Of a stretch of DNA of 64,000 nucleotides, positions 24,134-36,386 are shown in pieces. The position numbers and the translations under genes are program-made. Below the pieces are notes generated by a model. That model did not search any database and was not told where the DNA came from. It saw only the letters and a list, made by a program, of their open reading frames with translations. Location: the NCBI GenBank assembly GCA_963920765.1, contig OY987248.1:17518539-17582538 (forward strand), given 5' to 3'. How positions within the stretch are numbered: position 1 is the stretch's first letter; every line of letters begins with the position of its first letter. The stretch comes from Ulota crispa (Eukaryota; Streptophyta; Bryopsida; Orthotrichales; Orthotrichaceae).

Positions 24134-26520
24134 AGGGGGGGCATTTTTTTATAAGTACGAGTTGGTAAACCCATTTACCATGATAAAAGAATAGTGGTGA
24201 GATTTTAAGTGGGGACTTAACGTATATGTCTTTTCATGTCAATCTATACCTCTTCTAATAAAAAATTATCCAATGGGGCTCATTAATTAAATATGTCTTT
24301 TCATGTCGATCTATACCTATTCTAGTTTTAAATTTCAGATTTAAATTTAAAAAATATTCATAGGAGTTCATTTCAATTGTCTTTTTGTCTTCCACCCCAC
24401 CCCATTGTGTTCAATTTAAAATACAAACTAAGAGTTATTTAAAAAGGTTCATTGAAAATGTCCTTTCACCTTCCAAGTATTAGGTAAAACACGGGTCACA
24501 ATAGACCAAGCGTTTTTTCTTTGTTTGTTAATGTTGAGGTTGGTTGGTCAAATTACCCAATGGACAGGTAAGAGAGGGCATTCTTTTATAAGGATAGACA
24601 AGTCCTAATCCCATTTTGCTCCTGCAAAATGTTCTCAAGACTTGTCTATCATGGTGGTGTAGGATTCAAGTTGGGGGATTTTGAAAAACAAAAAAGAGGA
24701 AGTTTTATTGAAGAATGAGGTTGCCCCATTTAGCATAGCAAAGGTAAACTCAATGTTTCCATTTAGCATAGTAGAGGTAAATGCAATGTTTCCATTTAGC
24801 ATAGGTAGATGATTTGGCAACCCCATTTAGCATTTTTTTGTAGAAATTCCACTTGAAATTTTTAGTAAAATAATAAATATCCAGTGAGGTACTTTTAAAT
24901 TTAAATAACTAAAATTGAAGTCAAAATAATTAATAAAATCTCCAATATTAGAGAGGGAGAGGGAGAAAATCTAACATAGAGGAGGGGGGAGGGGATTCTC
25001 TCCATTTAGCATAGCTAAATTGATTTGAAGAATATTGAATTTCAATTTCAAAATTAATAAAGACTCCAATGTGGTTCAATCCAATCCTTAAATTCAAATA
25101 AATTTGCAATTGCCTCTTCATCTCTCCCTCCCCACCTCTTTGTAGTTGGATTTTAAATCCAAGTTGGAAAAAGGTCCAATGGGTTTCCACAAAGGATGCC
25201 CTTTCACACCCAACACCCATGCCATTGTCCTTTCACTTTGCCCCTTGGCCCTCGGCCAATCACTAATTGTCAAACCAACGGACAAACACACAAACCAACA
25301 AACACAAAATACACTATGGAGAGTGGGCATTCTTTTATAAGGATAGACGAGTTGTGATCCCATTTTGCTACCGCAAAATGGTCTCATGACTTGTCTATTG
25401 TGGTGGTGTGGGATTCAAGTTGGGAGATTTTGAAAATCAAAAAAGAGGAAATTTTATTAAAGAAGAAGGTAGCCCCATTTAGCATAGCAAAGGTAAATGT
25501 GATGTTTCCATTTAACATAGCAGAGGTAAATGCAATGTTTCCATTTAGCATAGGTAGATGAGTTGGCAACCCCATTTAGCATTTTTTTGTAGAAATTCCA
25601 CTTGAAATTTTTAGTAAAATAATAAATATCCAGTGAGGTACTTTTAAATTTAAATAACTAAAATTGAAGTCAAAATAATTAATAAAATCTCCAATATTAG
25701 AGAGGGAGAGGGAGAAAATCTAACATAGAGGAGGGGGGAGGGGATTCTCTCCATTTAGCATAGCTAATTGATTTGAAGAATATTGAATTTCAATTTCAAA
25801 ATCAATAAAGTCTCCAATGTGGTTCAATCCATTTCTTAAATTCAAATCAAATTGCCTCTTCATCTCTCCCTCCCCACCTCTTTGTAGTTGGATTTTAAAT
25901 CCAAGTTGGAAAAAGGTCCAATGGGTTTCCTCAAAGAATATCCTTCCACACCCAACAACCATGCCATTGTCCTTTCACCTTGCCCTTGGCCCTCGGCCAA
26001 TCACTAATTATCAAACTAGACACACAAACCAACAAACACAAAATACATTAAGAAAAGTGGGCATTTTGATCCCATTTTGCTACTGCAAAATGGTCTCATG
26101 ACTTGTCTATCATGGTGGTGTGGGATATATCCCCATTTAGCATAGTAGAGGTAAAAATGTGGTGTTTCCGTTTTGCGCAGGTAGATGAGTTGACCCATTA
26201 TAGACCCCAAAAAATCATTCACAATATGGGTATTCATAATAATCACTTACTTTTAAAAATCCCTCATTGATAAAATGTACTACTTTAAAGACGCCCTTCC
26301 ACACCCATGCTCACCTTCCACACTCATGCCCACCTTGTCCTTTGAATTTCAAATATTAAGGTAGGAAGTGTTCAATGGTTATTTTCCAAAAAAATGCCCT
26401 TCCACACCCATGCCCACCTTGCCCCTTGGCCCTCGGCCAATCACTAATTATCAAACCGGACACACACAAACACACAAAAAATATAAAAGAAAAATGGGCA
26501 TTTTATTATAAGAATAGATA
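24134..26520. repeat. Tandem array of 0.43-0.75 kb units
   Basis: The boundary motif GGGCATTCTTTTATAAGGAT recurs at about 24576 and 25325, and in diverged form at 24134, 26059 and 26494. Units 24576-25324 (749 bp) and 25325-26058 are close copies and the 26059-26493 unit is internally deleted. Each full unit contains a sub-repeat built on CCATTTAGCATAG, the source of several Met-Leu-Asn-Gly-rich chance frames, and a hairpin around GACAAGTC/GACTTGTC. Confidence 0.8.
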
Positions 26521-27014
26521 AGAAAAGAGATGATCTAGTATTTTACATCATGATTGATGCATGTATATTTTCTACAAACTAACAAAGCATTGAGTTGTTT
26601 GCAAGTACCTTGTATTTCCAATACAATTCATAACAAGCTCGTAAAAGCTTGATTATTTGTCCTTTAAAAAAATATAGATATTATACAACCAACCCATATC
26701 TGACATGGACTGGAAGTAAAACAATTTTAATAATCATTGTGAGGAGTTTCTATTTTGTAATTGTTAGATTTATATGATTCAACATCCTAAATAATAGTAG
26801 TGCAACACCTCTCCATTCATTAGGTTGACATTAATATGGTTGATTTTGCTATGGCGGCATAATCTAAGAAAGATAGAGTTTATAAAAGAAAGCACTAATA
26901 ATAAAAATAAAAAGTAGCTATTCAATGATAAATACTCAAAAGTAAAAGCAATATACATTAGAATGCTCTATCACAAGACATTAGAACTAGGGCACAAAAT
27001 TAACAATTTAGTGA
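26521..27014. other. AT-rich intergenic DNA, nothing recognised
   Basis: No exon, TIR pair or tandem repeat was seen. Confidence 0.4.
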
Positions 27015-27442
27015 TTAAATTTAGGGAATTGATATGTGCACACTGGGTTGATTTGCACACCTGCTGGGAGGTAAATTATAGATTTCTACCATCTAAAAGC
27101 TGAAGTTGAGAATTTTGAATATAGATTTGGACTTAGAGATCATGATTTAGTTTAGAACCATAAAAAATGTTGTAATTGAACAACACCCAATGAAAAAGCT
27201 TATATTCTTTTACAAACAAAAGTAAAAGTAACACTTTTCTCCCTAGCTAAGGTTTTTCATTGAGTATTGTTCAATTGCAATCTTTTTTAATGGTTCTAGA
27301 CTAATTCATGGGTCTCTAAGTTCATATCTGAATTCAAAATTCTCAAATTCAACTTTTTAATGGTAGAAATCTATAGTTCACCTCCTAGGGGGGTGTGCAA
27401 ATATCAACCCCCGATGTGTACATATCAATTCCCTAAATTTAA
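27015..27442. mobile_element. Mutator-like fold-back MITE
   Basis: The element 27024-27433 has ends GGGAATTGATATGTGCAC and the matching inverted end. The two arms are reverse complements over nearly 200 bases each, around a short loop near 27225. TAAATTTA stands on both sides (27016-27023, 27434-27441). The sequence is homologous to the middle of the palindrome at 13437-13844. Confidence 0.75.
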
Positions 27443-27519
27443 CCTCTTATGACTTTTGTATGAATTGCCAAAGTTCATTTATGGATTGCACTTAAGTTCA
27501 TGAAAAATATATTTAAAAT

Positions 27520-28171
27520 TTGATTAAAGGGAAAATTCTATGATACCATTTAGGTTTATTATATTTGTATAGGTACCCTTGGTTTTTTCAGAAATTGCAC
27601 AAATACCCTTGGAACGTGATTTTCCAATGTTGGTTTTGTTGTGCACGCTACTTCCTTTGTTACCAATGTTGAAGCAAGGAGTGCAATAGAACTATAAAGA
27701 GGTAGCATGTGTGCACAAAGGGAGACGAAAGTGGCAACAAACACCTAAAATTAAGGGAAATTTTCATAGATACTCCTGAAGTTTGCCATAATTTCATAGA
27801 TACCCCTGTTCTTTTCAGAAATTTCACATATACGCTTGGACCAAAATTTTGAAGTGTTTTTTTTTGGAGTGCATGCCACTTCCTTTCTTCTTTTGTTTGC
27901 ACACATAACAAGAAAGAAGTAATATGCACACAAGGAAAAAGGAAAGTGGCATGCACAACAAAAAAAATGCTTGAAAATTTTGGTCCAAGGGTTTCTATGA
28001 AAACTATGAAAAAGTAGGGGTATCTATGAAATTATGACAAACTTCAGGGGTATCCATGAAATTTCCCCAAAATTTGCTGTGGTTCAAGGGTATATGTGAA
28101 ATTTTTGAAAATCTAGGGGTATCTATACAAATATGGCAAACTTCAAGGGTATCCATGAAATTTTGCCTTGA
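27520..28171. mobile_element. Nested Mutator-like elements
   Basis: The outer ends GGGAAAATTCTATG (27529) and the inverse of GGCAAAATTTCATGG (to about 28167) enclose an inner pair (GGGAAATTTTCATAG at about 27758, inverse to about 28066). The outer left flank is TTGATTAAA. The right flank is TTGATTAA interrupted by the TTAA element at 28172. Both units consist of repeated GGGTATC(T/C)ATGAAATT-like motifs. No transposase is visible. Confidence 0.7.
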
Positions 28172-28814
28172 TTAACCCCTAAATGCCTAATGCCTCTCTA
28201 AGCTTCTTGGAATTCCCATGAAATTGAACAATCAACTAACCTTTTCATAAATTCCATCAAGTTTTTTTCAATTGTAGTTGTACAAATTCAAACCAAACAC
28301 GTTAGAAATTACATGGAAAAAGAAAACACAACAATAACATTTACAATTTGAAAGATTATAATGTTTGAATATGAGGATGTAAAAATTGCAAAATTGACTT
28401 GAAGTCTTTCAATCCTCATATCACATGTCAAAATTAAATACTAGGTCACCAAAAAAATATACTTTGTAAGGTTTAAGGTCATTACATGTCTAACTATAAT
28501 TGATTTATGGCTTTCAAAATTTACACCTAATTTAAAAAAAAAGGATTTCTAATGTGAAATTTTCTCTAAGCTTTAATGTATTTGAGGCTCATTTTCAAAA
28601 TCTTCCAATAATGGAAAACTCAAGATTGTAGTAGACACCCTTGTACAAAATCTTGATGATGAAAATCAACATTCATTTTCAAAATCATATTTTTGATGAC
28701 TTCAAAACAAACTTGTATTGAAAAATAAATAAAAATATGGATTTGATTAGGTTTTATTCATCTACAAAGAATTGTAAACACCCAAATGTGGTCGTTTGGT
28801 CATTTAGGGGTTAA
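28172..28814. mobile_element. TTAA-bounded TIR element inside a 9-bp target duplication
   Basis: TTAA at 28172-28175 and 28811-28814, with ends CCCCTAAATGCC and CATTTAGGGG. It is inserted into the right-hand target duplication of the preceding Mutator-like element. Deleting the element plus one TTAA restores TTGATTAAA, identical to the left duplication. Confidence 0.85.
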
Positions 28815-29276
28815 ATAGTTAGAGATTATTGAACAATTAAACATGAACGTTAGGAAAATTCATCCACTTATAAGGGCATTGCAACGCAGACCTTGGGAAC
28901 AGGACCTCTACCAAAAAACAATGGGCTATTTCACGAGAGATTTGAAGTTTTCATTTTATTTCCATAGACAACACCCCAATGCACAACCGGTACACTGGTC
29001 TGCATATGGAAACTTGACCAAACGTTACTTGACATGTAGAGGCTAGGAACAAGGCTAGGAATAGATTCTTATCAACTTGGTAGTGGGAAAAGTAACAAGA
29101 GTCTCCCAAGGACAGACAAATTGGCAAAATGTAGTGCTCCAAGCTCTTTGTATGCCAAGGCCGTGGAAGTGCCAATGCCTGTGAAAGTCACATTGGGTTG
29201 CACAATAAATAAAAAATGCTAGCACAATACTAATGCAGTCGTTTATCTCAACCGATGCTCCAAGATGACATGGACT
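28815..29276. other. Intergenic DNA, no gene recognised
   Basis: Open frames on both strands here (28843-29046 plus, 28951-29175 minus) show no known domain and lack a supporting exon structure. Confidence 0.4.
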
Positions 29277-29402
29277 AGGGCATTTTTTTTTGACAAAAAA
29301 TTGACACCCCTCACATATTTTTGCAAATCACAAGTTGTCCCTCCTTTTTTTCACTAACCAATTGTCGTCACTTGGAACTCTTTTGCCAAAAAGAAATGCC
29401 CT
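29277..29402. mobile_element. 126-bp MITE, probably Mutator-like
   Basis: The left end AGGGCATTTTTTTTTGAC mirrors the right end TTTTTGCCAAAAAGAAATGCCCT in inverted form. The flanks GACATGGAC and GACACGGAC match at 8 of 9 bases, with one extra base at the left border. It lies about 430 bases upstream of the methyltransferase start codon. Confidence 0.6.
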
Positions 29403-29432
29403 GACACGGACCCGCCTGACCTCAATGACGAC

Positions 29433-29677
29433 CATAGGACTTACAAACCCCCGAACAGGGACTCGATCATAGGACTTACAAACCCTCGAACAGGGACTCG
29501 ATCATAGGACTTACAAACCCTCGAACAGGGACTCGATCATAGGACTTACAAACCCCCGAACAGGGACTCGGTCATAGGACTTACAAACCCCCGAACAGAG
29601 ACTCGGTCATAGCACTTACAAACCCCCGAACAGAGACTCGGTCATAGGACTTACAAGCTCCTGAACAGGGACTCGGT
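29433..29677. repeat. 35-bp minisatellite, seven copies
   Basis: Seven head-to-tail 35-base units, each beginning CATAGGACTTACAAACC and ending CAGGGACTCGGT or a close variant. Differences are one to four bases per unit. The array ends about 160 bases before the methyltransferase ATG, so it is in the promoter or leader region. Confidence 0.95.
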
Positions 29678-29835
29678 CATAGATCAAGACCAGGTCACCG
29701 CGTGGTGCTCTGGAGAAAGACTCCATCTATGGAGTAGAACTCTTGTCCATGGCTCGCATTTCGGCCGCTGGCTGGCGGTGTCGAAGACGAAGAATGCCGC
29801 CGCACCAGCAGCAGCGGCATTAAGTTAGCTTCATC

Positions 29836-32800
29836 ATGGCGGACGCAACAGCAGAAGACGCAACAGCAACAACAACAGCAACAACAACAACCGCCTCTTC
29901 AATGCGAGTGCAAATTTACCCTCACAAATCCGACTGTGTGTCGCCATACTTACGAGGTACGTTTCCGATCCCCTCGCATCGCATCTCTAAAGCTCCGTTT
30001 AAGATCATCGAAAGGCGATTATATATTAGCAATGCACCAGCCAGAATAATTTCGGAGATTGTTTGTAACACGATTACGGAGAATTTTGATGTTCTTGACT
30101 TTCTTTTGGTCATCACCTAAAGCCCTAAACCTTAGAGCAGATGAGTCTTGTTAACAGTAAACCGAGATTATGTTGTTACGCTTTCTGTTGAATTGGCTCG
30201 TCACAAGTTCACCGCACATGGAAGAGTTGGATAGTAACAGCGCCGTTTTGGTAGGCTATTTTATAAACAGGCGATAGTAATTAGCTCAAATAAATTCAAA
30301 TTGAGTTGATTGATTTGAAATTTCTTACAATTTCCTCCACTAGGAAACTGGTTCAAGAATCATGTGTATCTTGTGATTTATTATGCATTTAGAGTTGAAT
30401 TTTTTAAATTTCTTTTACTTACAAGTGCTTCTTTCACTATACATCCGCTGTGCAAAGATCTAACCCTTGCAGATGATCTTGTTAACAGTAAACCTTAGAT
30501 CACGTCGTTGCGCTCTTTTTCGAATTTGCGAAGTCTGGAAGAGTTGGATAATAACAGGCACCGTTTGATTGGCTATATTGTAAACAGGCTGTAGTAAATA
30601 GCTTAAATAAATTCAAATTGAGTTGATTGATTTGAAATTTCTTTGAGCAGATGATCTTGTTAACAGTAAATCTTAGATCATGTCGTTGTGCTTTCTTTTG
30701 AATTGGCTCGTCATAAGTTTGCCGCGCATGGAAGAGTTGGATAGTAAGCTTAATAGGCGCCGTTTGGTAGGCTATATTGTGACCAGGCTGTAGTAAATAG
30801 CTGGAAAGTATCGTTTAAGAAAGGCGATTATATATTAACAATATTAGCAGAACAATTTCGGAGATTGTTTGTAATACGATTACGGAGAATTTTGATGTTC
30901 TTGACTTTCTTTTGTTCATCACCTAAAGCCCTAAACCTTTAGAGCAGATGAGTATTGTTAACGGTAAACCTTAGATCATGCCGTTGCGCTTTTTCTCGAA
31001 TTGGCGAAGTCTGGAAGAGTTGGATAGTAACAGGCGCCGTTTGATAGGCTATATTGTAAACAGGCTGTAGTATGTAGTAAATAGCTTAATAAATTCAAAT
31101 TGAGTTTGTTTGATTTGAAATTTCTTTAACAAGTGTTGGCGGCTCAGCCTGGATGATCTTGTTAACAGTAAACTTTAGACCATGTCGTTGCGCTTTCTTT
31201 CGAATTGGCTCGTCATAACTCCGCCTTGCTTAGAAGAGTTGGATAGTAACAGGCGTTGTTTGATAGGCTATATTGTAAACAGGTGATAGTAATTAGCTTA
31301 ATAAATTCAAATCGAGTTTGATTGATTGAAACTTCTTTGAGCAGATGATCTTGTTAACCGTAATCCTTAGATCATGTCGTTGCGCTTTTTATCGAATTGG
31401 CTCGAAATAACTTCGCCTTGCTTAGAAGAGTTGGATAGTAACAGGCGTCGTTTGATAGGCTGTATTGTAAACAAGCTGTAGTAATTAGCTCAAATAAATT
31501 CAAATTGAGTTGATTGATTTGAAATTTCTTTAACAAGTGTTGGCGACTCAGCCTTAATTTCCTCCACTAGGAAACTGGTTCAAGAATCATGTGTATCTTG
31601 TGATTTATTATGCATTTAGAGCTGAATTTTTAAAATTTCTTTGCTTACAAGTGCTTCTGCTTTACTATACATCCGCTGCACGTAGTTTTTTCACTTGCTG
31701 AGAAATTAAGTAATAGGTGTTCATGCAGTAAAGTATTTTAGAATTGCAATTTTGAGATTGATGAATACGAACGAAAGGTTTTCGCGATCATTCCGATCGG
31801 CTGGTGTGCATTTTACGTGCGGAGATGTGTCGTTAGTGACATGTCTAACCTAGATAGCATCTGCTACTAGATGAGGACATGCTAATCCAGGGTGATTGAG
31901 TATTAGGAATGAAGCATTTTAGTTCTGTTTTGAATTGCTATGTTCACGATGGAAGTGATCTAGGGTTCCTAAGGATTTTCCATGTTTTGCATGTGTTGAA
32001 TCATGCGCGTTTTGGTTTGCTGGTGGCCTACGCAGATAAGTATGAGAGAGAAGCTGGCAAGAACTGGGACCTGTTTTATAAGCGGAATGCGGATCGTGTA
32101 CGTGAATTGTGTTCTTCACATCCATTTAAAATTTTCGGGTTGTAGTAGTAATTTGTTCTCCGTAATTCGGCTTTCCAGTTGAGTCATTTGTTTGTGATGA
32201 TTCAAGTTCTGTATTGATAGCTAAGAATATCGAGTTGTCATGATAAGTATATTTTGGTTTTTGATTTTTTCTAAACGCGTGCAGTTTTTCAAGGATCGGC
32301 ATTACCTTGATAAAGAATGGGGTGATTATATTGGAGGCATGGTAGGTATGCCTTCTTTGCTATTGAGAAATCTCCTTGATGTTTACGTAACTTTTAAGTG
32401 CTTAATTTTTCAGATGAATGTGGTTGGTGAGGTTAAAGTAATTGTTTATACTTACTCGACCAGTTCTGTAATGCAGTTTGTATCTTAGCAATTTTTCAGC
32501 TTGTTGTTATTAATAAGCCTTTCGCAGTTGTTGATTTTTTTTAATTACTTAAGAAAGGCACACTGCTCCCTTCACACTGGAACTCTGAATGCGGTGACGA
32601 TCTGCAGATCAGCAAGGATGAGCCCTCTGGTGGTAAACGAGTGATATTGGAGGTATGCATTTCTGGAAATCATTTGCATGGTTGTTTTGAAGTTGCATTG
32701 CGAATGTATATATAACATTCTTTGCTGGTTAGGCACCTACACAGCTGTTATACAGAGTCTGAGCTCTGCCGGTTCTGACGCATTGCAGGTTGGATGTGGG

Positions 32801-35800
32801 ACTGGCAATACAGTGTTTCCCTTAGTCGCTGAATATCCTGACATCTTTGTGCATGCCTGTGACTTCTCTGCACGGGCTGTCAACCTTGTCAAGGTATGTT
32901 ATTGAGCGTCCAATTTTTGTAAACTTTATGTGGTGCATATGACTATTTGCTTGTATCTTAATATTACATGTTTTAAAAAAGGAGCTATAAAAAATAGAGC
33001 ATCTGTACCCTCCACAAGATCCTTGTTCTTAGGACGTTCGTTTCAACCTTCATTAGGTCTACAATGTTGTACCAAGCTAGAGCATGATAATTAGAGAACG
33101 AATGAGATGGAGCTGATGTTTATGATGACAGGCACACAAAGAGTATGGAGGAGGCCGAGTGAATGCATTTGTATGTGATGTAACGTCTCAGGACTTATCA
33201 ACTTCCATACAACCTGCTTCTGTTGATGTAGTCACCCTGGTAAGACCAAGTTCTGGATGATTCTTTCCATTCAGTATGCGACGGCTGTGAGGGACAATGC
33301 TTTCAGTTAGCATCCTTGTCGATTGTTAGAACTTCCTCAGTATTGCTAAAATGTCAAGCGGGATATTAAAAGGTGGAAGCTGGCATGCACTCAAGGTTTA
33401 TCTAGTGTTATAGAATTCTAAGAATGTAGACGATTGTTCTTGCAAGATTTTCATACAATTCTTTTAATGTGAAAGAGAAGTAATCTAGTCCATGATGCTA
33501 GGTCGCTAACTATTTCGTGGGTATCTCAGCAAATGGATTTTTTTTATTTTTATAGTAAACAGGTCATTTCCTGTGTACACAATGTTGTTCGAGCAGATTT
33601 GATTTTTTGCTGTTTTTCCTTGAACAGGTGTTCATGCTGTCAGCGGTCTCTCCTGAAAAAATGGCAGACGTTCTACAGAACGTTAAGCGAGTCCTAAAGG
33701 TCAGTATCTCGGTGTCAAGTTGACTAAAAATCATTGAAGCCCTTTGAGAGACATGAAGTTTTTGCATCTCTGTGAATAAGCAACATATGCTTTGCCACTA
33801 ATCTCTGCCATTATCTGAAATTCTATGCAAATCTAATTTGGGTGGACAGTGCCGGAATAGTGGTTTTGTATCTGTCATTCTAAGCCTCTTATGGACGCTT
33901 TAATTTATGTACTGATTTATAGATCTATACTCAGTGTCGTTGTTATCATTGATATTTTTGCTAAGCTTTTCCAATTTGCCTTTTGAAGAGTTCTACTAAT
34001 ATTTACTTGAGATAAATGGTATGACAGCCAGGTGGCTATATTTTGGTGCGAGATTATGCTGTGGGTGATCTGGCACAGGTATGGCCCGTAAAGATGATTC
34101 GAACAGAAATCCAGACGCCCATATCAACTGACATGTATTTTAATGAAGTGAAGGACATCCTGGGACGTCATTGTCGTTTTCTGATGAAATGACTTCGTTG
34201 TCCACTGCAGAAGAGGTTGACAGAAAAGGATCAGAAAATTAGTGAGAACTTCTTTGCAAGGGGTGATGGGACGGTATGTACTACATCCTTTTCTCAATTT
34301 ATGGAGGGACAGAGTTTTGCACGGTGAACGACTTTGCTTCATGGAGTCACATGATTTGGAAGGTCACTACGGTCCAACTAGAACTTACGAATAGCCCGAA
34401 ACAATCATTGGGCCCTTGCATCACGCTTGCTGTGAGGTTTTCTTTGTGGAAACAAACTTTTTATCTTAAGGTGTTGATGAAATAAAATGGTGTTAAGTTT
34501 TGCAGCGTGCTTACTACTTCTCAGAAGACTCTCTTGTGAATTTGTTTAAAAAGGAGGGAATGACATGTCAGTCCGTCACTGTGCATTGCCGCCAAGTGGA
34601 GAACCGTTCTCGGGCGCTCCTCATGAACAGGTGATTTGCTTATTTGGAAACTTTAGTTGAGATTCCACTTCTAATAATGTGAATGGCTACCATTTATTGA
34701 AACCTATTCAGTGCTTAGAAACATCGATTTTTTTGCAGGAGGGACTGTTATCATGTAGAGGCTTGCCCCTTAAACATCTTTAAGTGCTCAATTTCATATT
34801 CATACGTCATTACTAATCTTAGAACATGCTTTTATTATTTCTTGTACATTATCCCTGCGAAGAAGAGCTCATATTGAAACTCAGAAAACGTTTGGTCACG
34901 TAATGACTGCTTGGTCATGGAACATCTGCACAGGCGCTGGATTCAAGGAGAATTTTCTCTGTCCACGGATGGAGGAAATGAGATGCAAACCAGTAGCCGC
35001 GTTTTTTCAAAGGCAAATATGCAACAAGCAGCAGAATCGGACGGTTTGGCACAAGAGTCCCTCGCTTTTGACACTTCTGAGGGCGTTGCAGCTCTTTTCT
35101 TGGCGACACCCACGTTTGAGGTGAGTGAGAAGTCAGTTCATCCCGAGAGCCAATCTCCCTCTCCTCCTGGAGATTTTTCATGAGCTCAACCTCGCAGCCT
35201 CATATGACATAACAGGGTTTTCTATTTTAATCTGGGTCCGGGTACCATGGGGAGGCTGCATTTTAATTTTGGTGGTCCTATGATCCACTAGTATTTCTAA
35301 AACATATGAATTCAAATATGGGGCCAGCAGCTAAGATGATCCATCACGGCCAATGAAAGGAGAGGTTTTTGTTTCAAAAACAGAACAGATGGCTTGTTTT
35401 GGTTGTTGAGCATGACAGCTGTAAATAGAAACCCGTAGTGCAACTGGTAGCTACAATATTAGGGCTTCATAAGCGTCTTCCAGTTGATAATGAGCGTTTT
35501 TGAAGTTTCATGACAAGTGTTACAATGACAAACGTGTGAAGCTATTGATGTATATACCAACCTTTGCTCGTTTTTGACAGGTGTCAAGAATCAAGGTAGG
35601 CAAACACTTGGTGTTAGCTAAATGCCTAGAAAAGGAAAACCAGCACACTGTGAAAGCAACAGGCCTACTTCTTTGGGATGCAGCTCCAGCACTTGCAGCG
35701 GTGTTGGAGGCCAATCCTTCTCTCTTGCAGGACAAGCGAGTTTTGGAGCTCGGTTGTGGAGCAACAGCCTTGTGCTCTTTAATTGCAACAGACGCTGCCG

Positions 35801-36255
35801 CAACCACCATTTTTGCTACCGATGGCGACCTTGCAACCATGAGCCTTCTTCAGGAAAACATGGAACTGAACTCCGGTTCTTTCCCCGTCAATAAAGTAGC
35901 CTGCCGGACGCTGGCGTGGGGGAAGAAAACCGACATCGAATTCATCCAGTCTGAATGCAAAAGCTTCGACTTAATTGTAGGTACTGATGTCACGTATGTG
36001 GCTGCTGCTGTGCCACTTCTTTTTGAGACTGCCAGCTCTCTCATCACCAGGGAAAGCACGTCAATTCTCATGCTCTGTCATTTTGCTAGGAAGGTAGCTG
36101 AGGGCGACATCTTTGCAACGGCTGCTGCTCATGGGTTCACTTATTTTGATATTTGGCAATCTAGTTCTCCACAGCTTGTAGTCCCTGATAACCTCCAGAG
36201 CTTGGCTTCCAGCAACGGCCCACTTCGATTGCTGTGTTTCCGACCATCAACATAA
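29836..36255 (+). CDS. Two-domain methyltransferase: METTL2/6/8-like plus METTL21-like
   Basis: Twelve exons join in frame: 29836-29956, 32036-32097, 32285-32341, 32608-32652, 32789-32893, 33132-33239, 33628-33699, 34028-34078, 34211-34273, 34506-34630, 34934-35120, 35581-36255. All introns are GT-AG, giving 556 residues. The N-terminal half (about 41-290) has KYEREAGKNWDLFYKRN, RFFKDRHYLDKEW, SAM motif I EVGCGTG (95-101) and VRDYAVGDLAQ, the pattern of METTL2/6/8 (yeast Trm140) enzymes that make 3-methylcytidine in tRNA. The C-terminal half has motif I LELGCG (387-392) and DVTY (468-471), the D-x-x-Y signature of METTL21-type protein-lysine methyltransferases. The same architecture and length (about 565 residues) is, from memory, that of Arabidopsis AT2G26200, so this is a conserved plant fusion. 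Domain identity is fairly sure; substrates are inferred. The start is the first ATG, after a GC-richer leader. Confidence 0.9.
30130..31690. repeat. Repeat-filled first intron of the methyltransferase gene
   Basis: The 2.08-kb intron 1 contains six diverged copies of a unit starting near (A)TCTTGTTAACAGTAAACC (about 30148, 30478, 30651, 30955, 31154, 31346), spaced 170-330 bases. A second duplicated block, TTTCGGAGATTGTTTGTAA, occurs at about 30050 and 30860. A third, CTCCACTAGGAAACTGG, occurs at about 30335 and 31560. The first of these blocks starts inside sequence that reads on from exon 1. Confidence 0.85.
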
Positions 36256-36380
36256 TATAAGAGGTGAGCAGTAGAAGAAATTAAGAGCTGAGAATGTCGT
36301 GTGTATTGTGAATGCTTGGTAAGCTTAGTAGCTTCGTTCAGTCAGTTTTGGCTGCAAAAATTGAATAGTGGAATAGGTCT

Positions 36381-36386
36381 AATAAA
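36381..36386 (+). terminator. Candidate poly(A) signal AATAAA
   Basis: AATAAA 126 bases after the methyltransferase stop codon. A second AATAAA is at 36499-36504. Either could direct cleavage; the choice cannot be made from sequence alone. Confidence 0.45.

Noticed and set aside
23814..24174. Five overlapping Pro/His- or Gly/Trp-rich open frames
   Set aside because: They come from the CCCATGTCCCATCC-type simple repeat, which is open in every frame; no start context, splice sites or domain.
29836..30120. Reading exon 1 of the methyltransferase straight on as a 94-residue protein
   Set aside because: A GTACGT donor at 29957 joins in phase to 32036 and yields the family's conserved KYERE block; the rest is intron.
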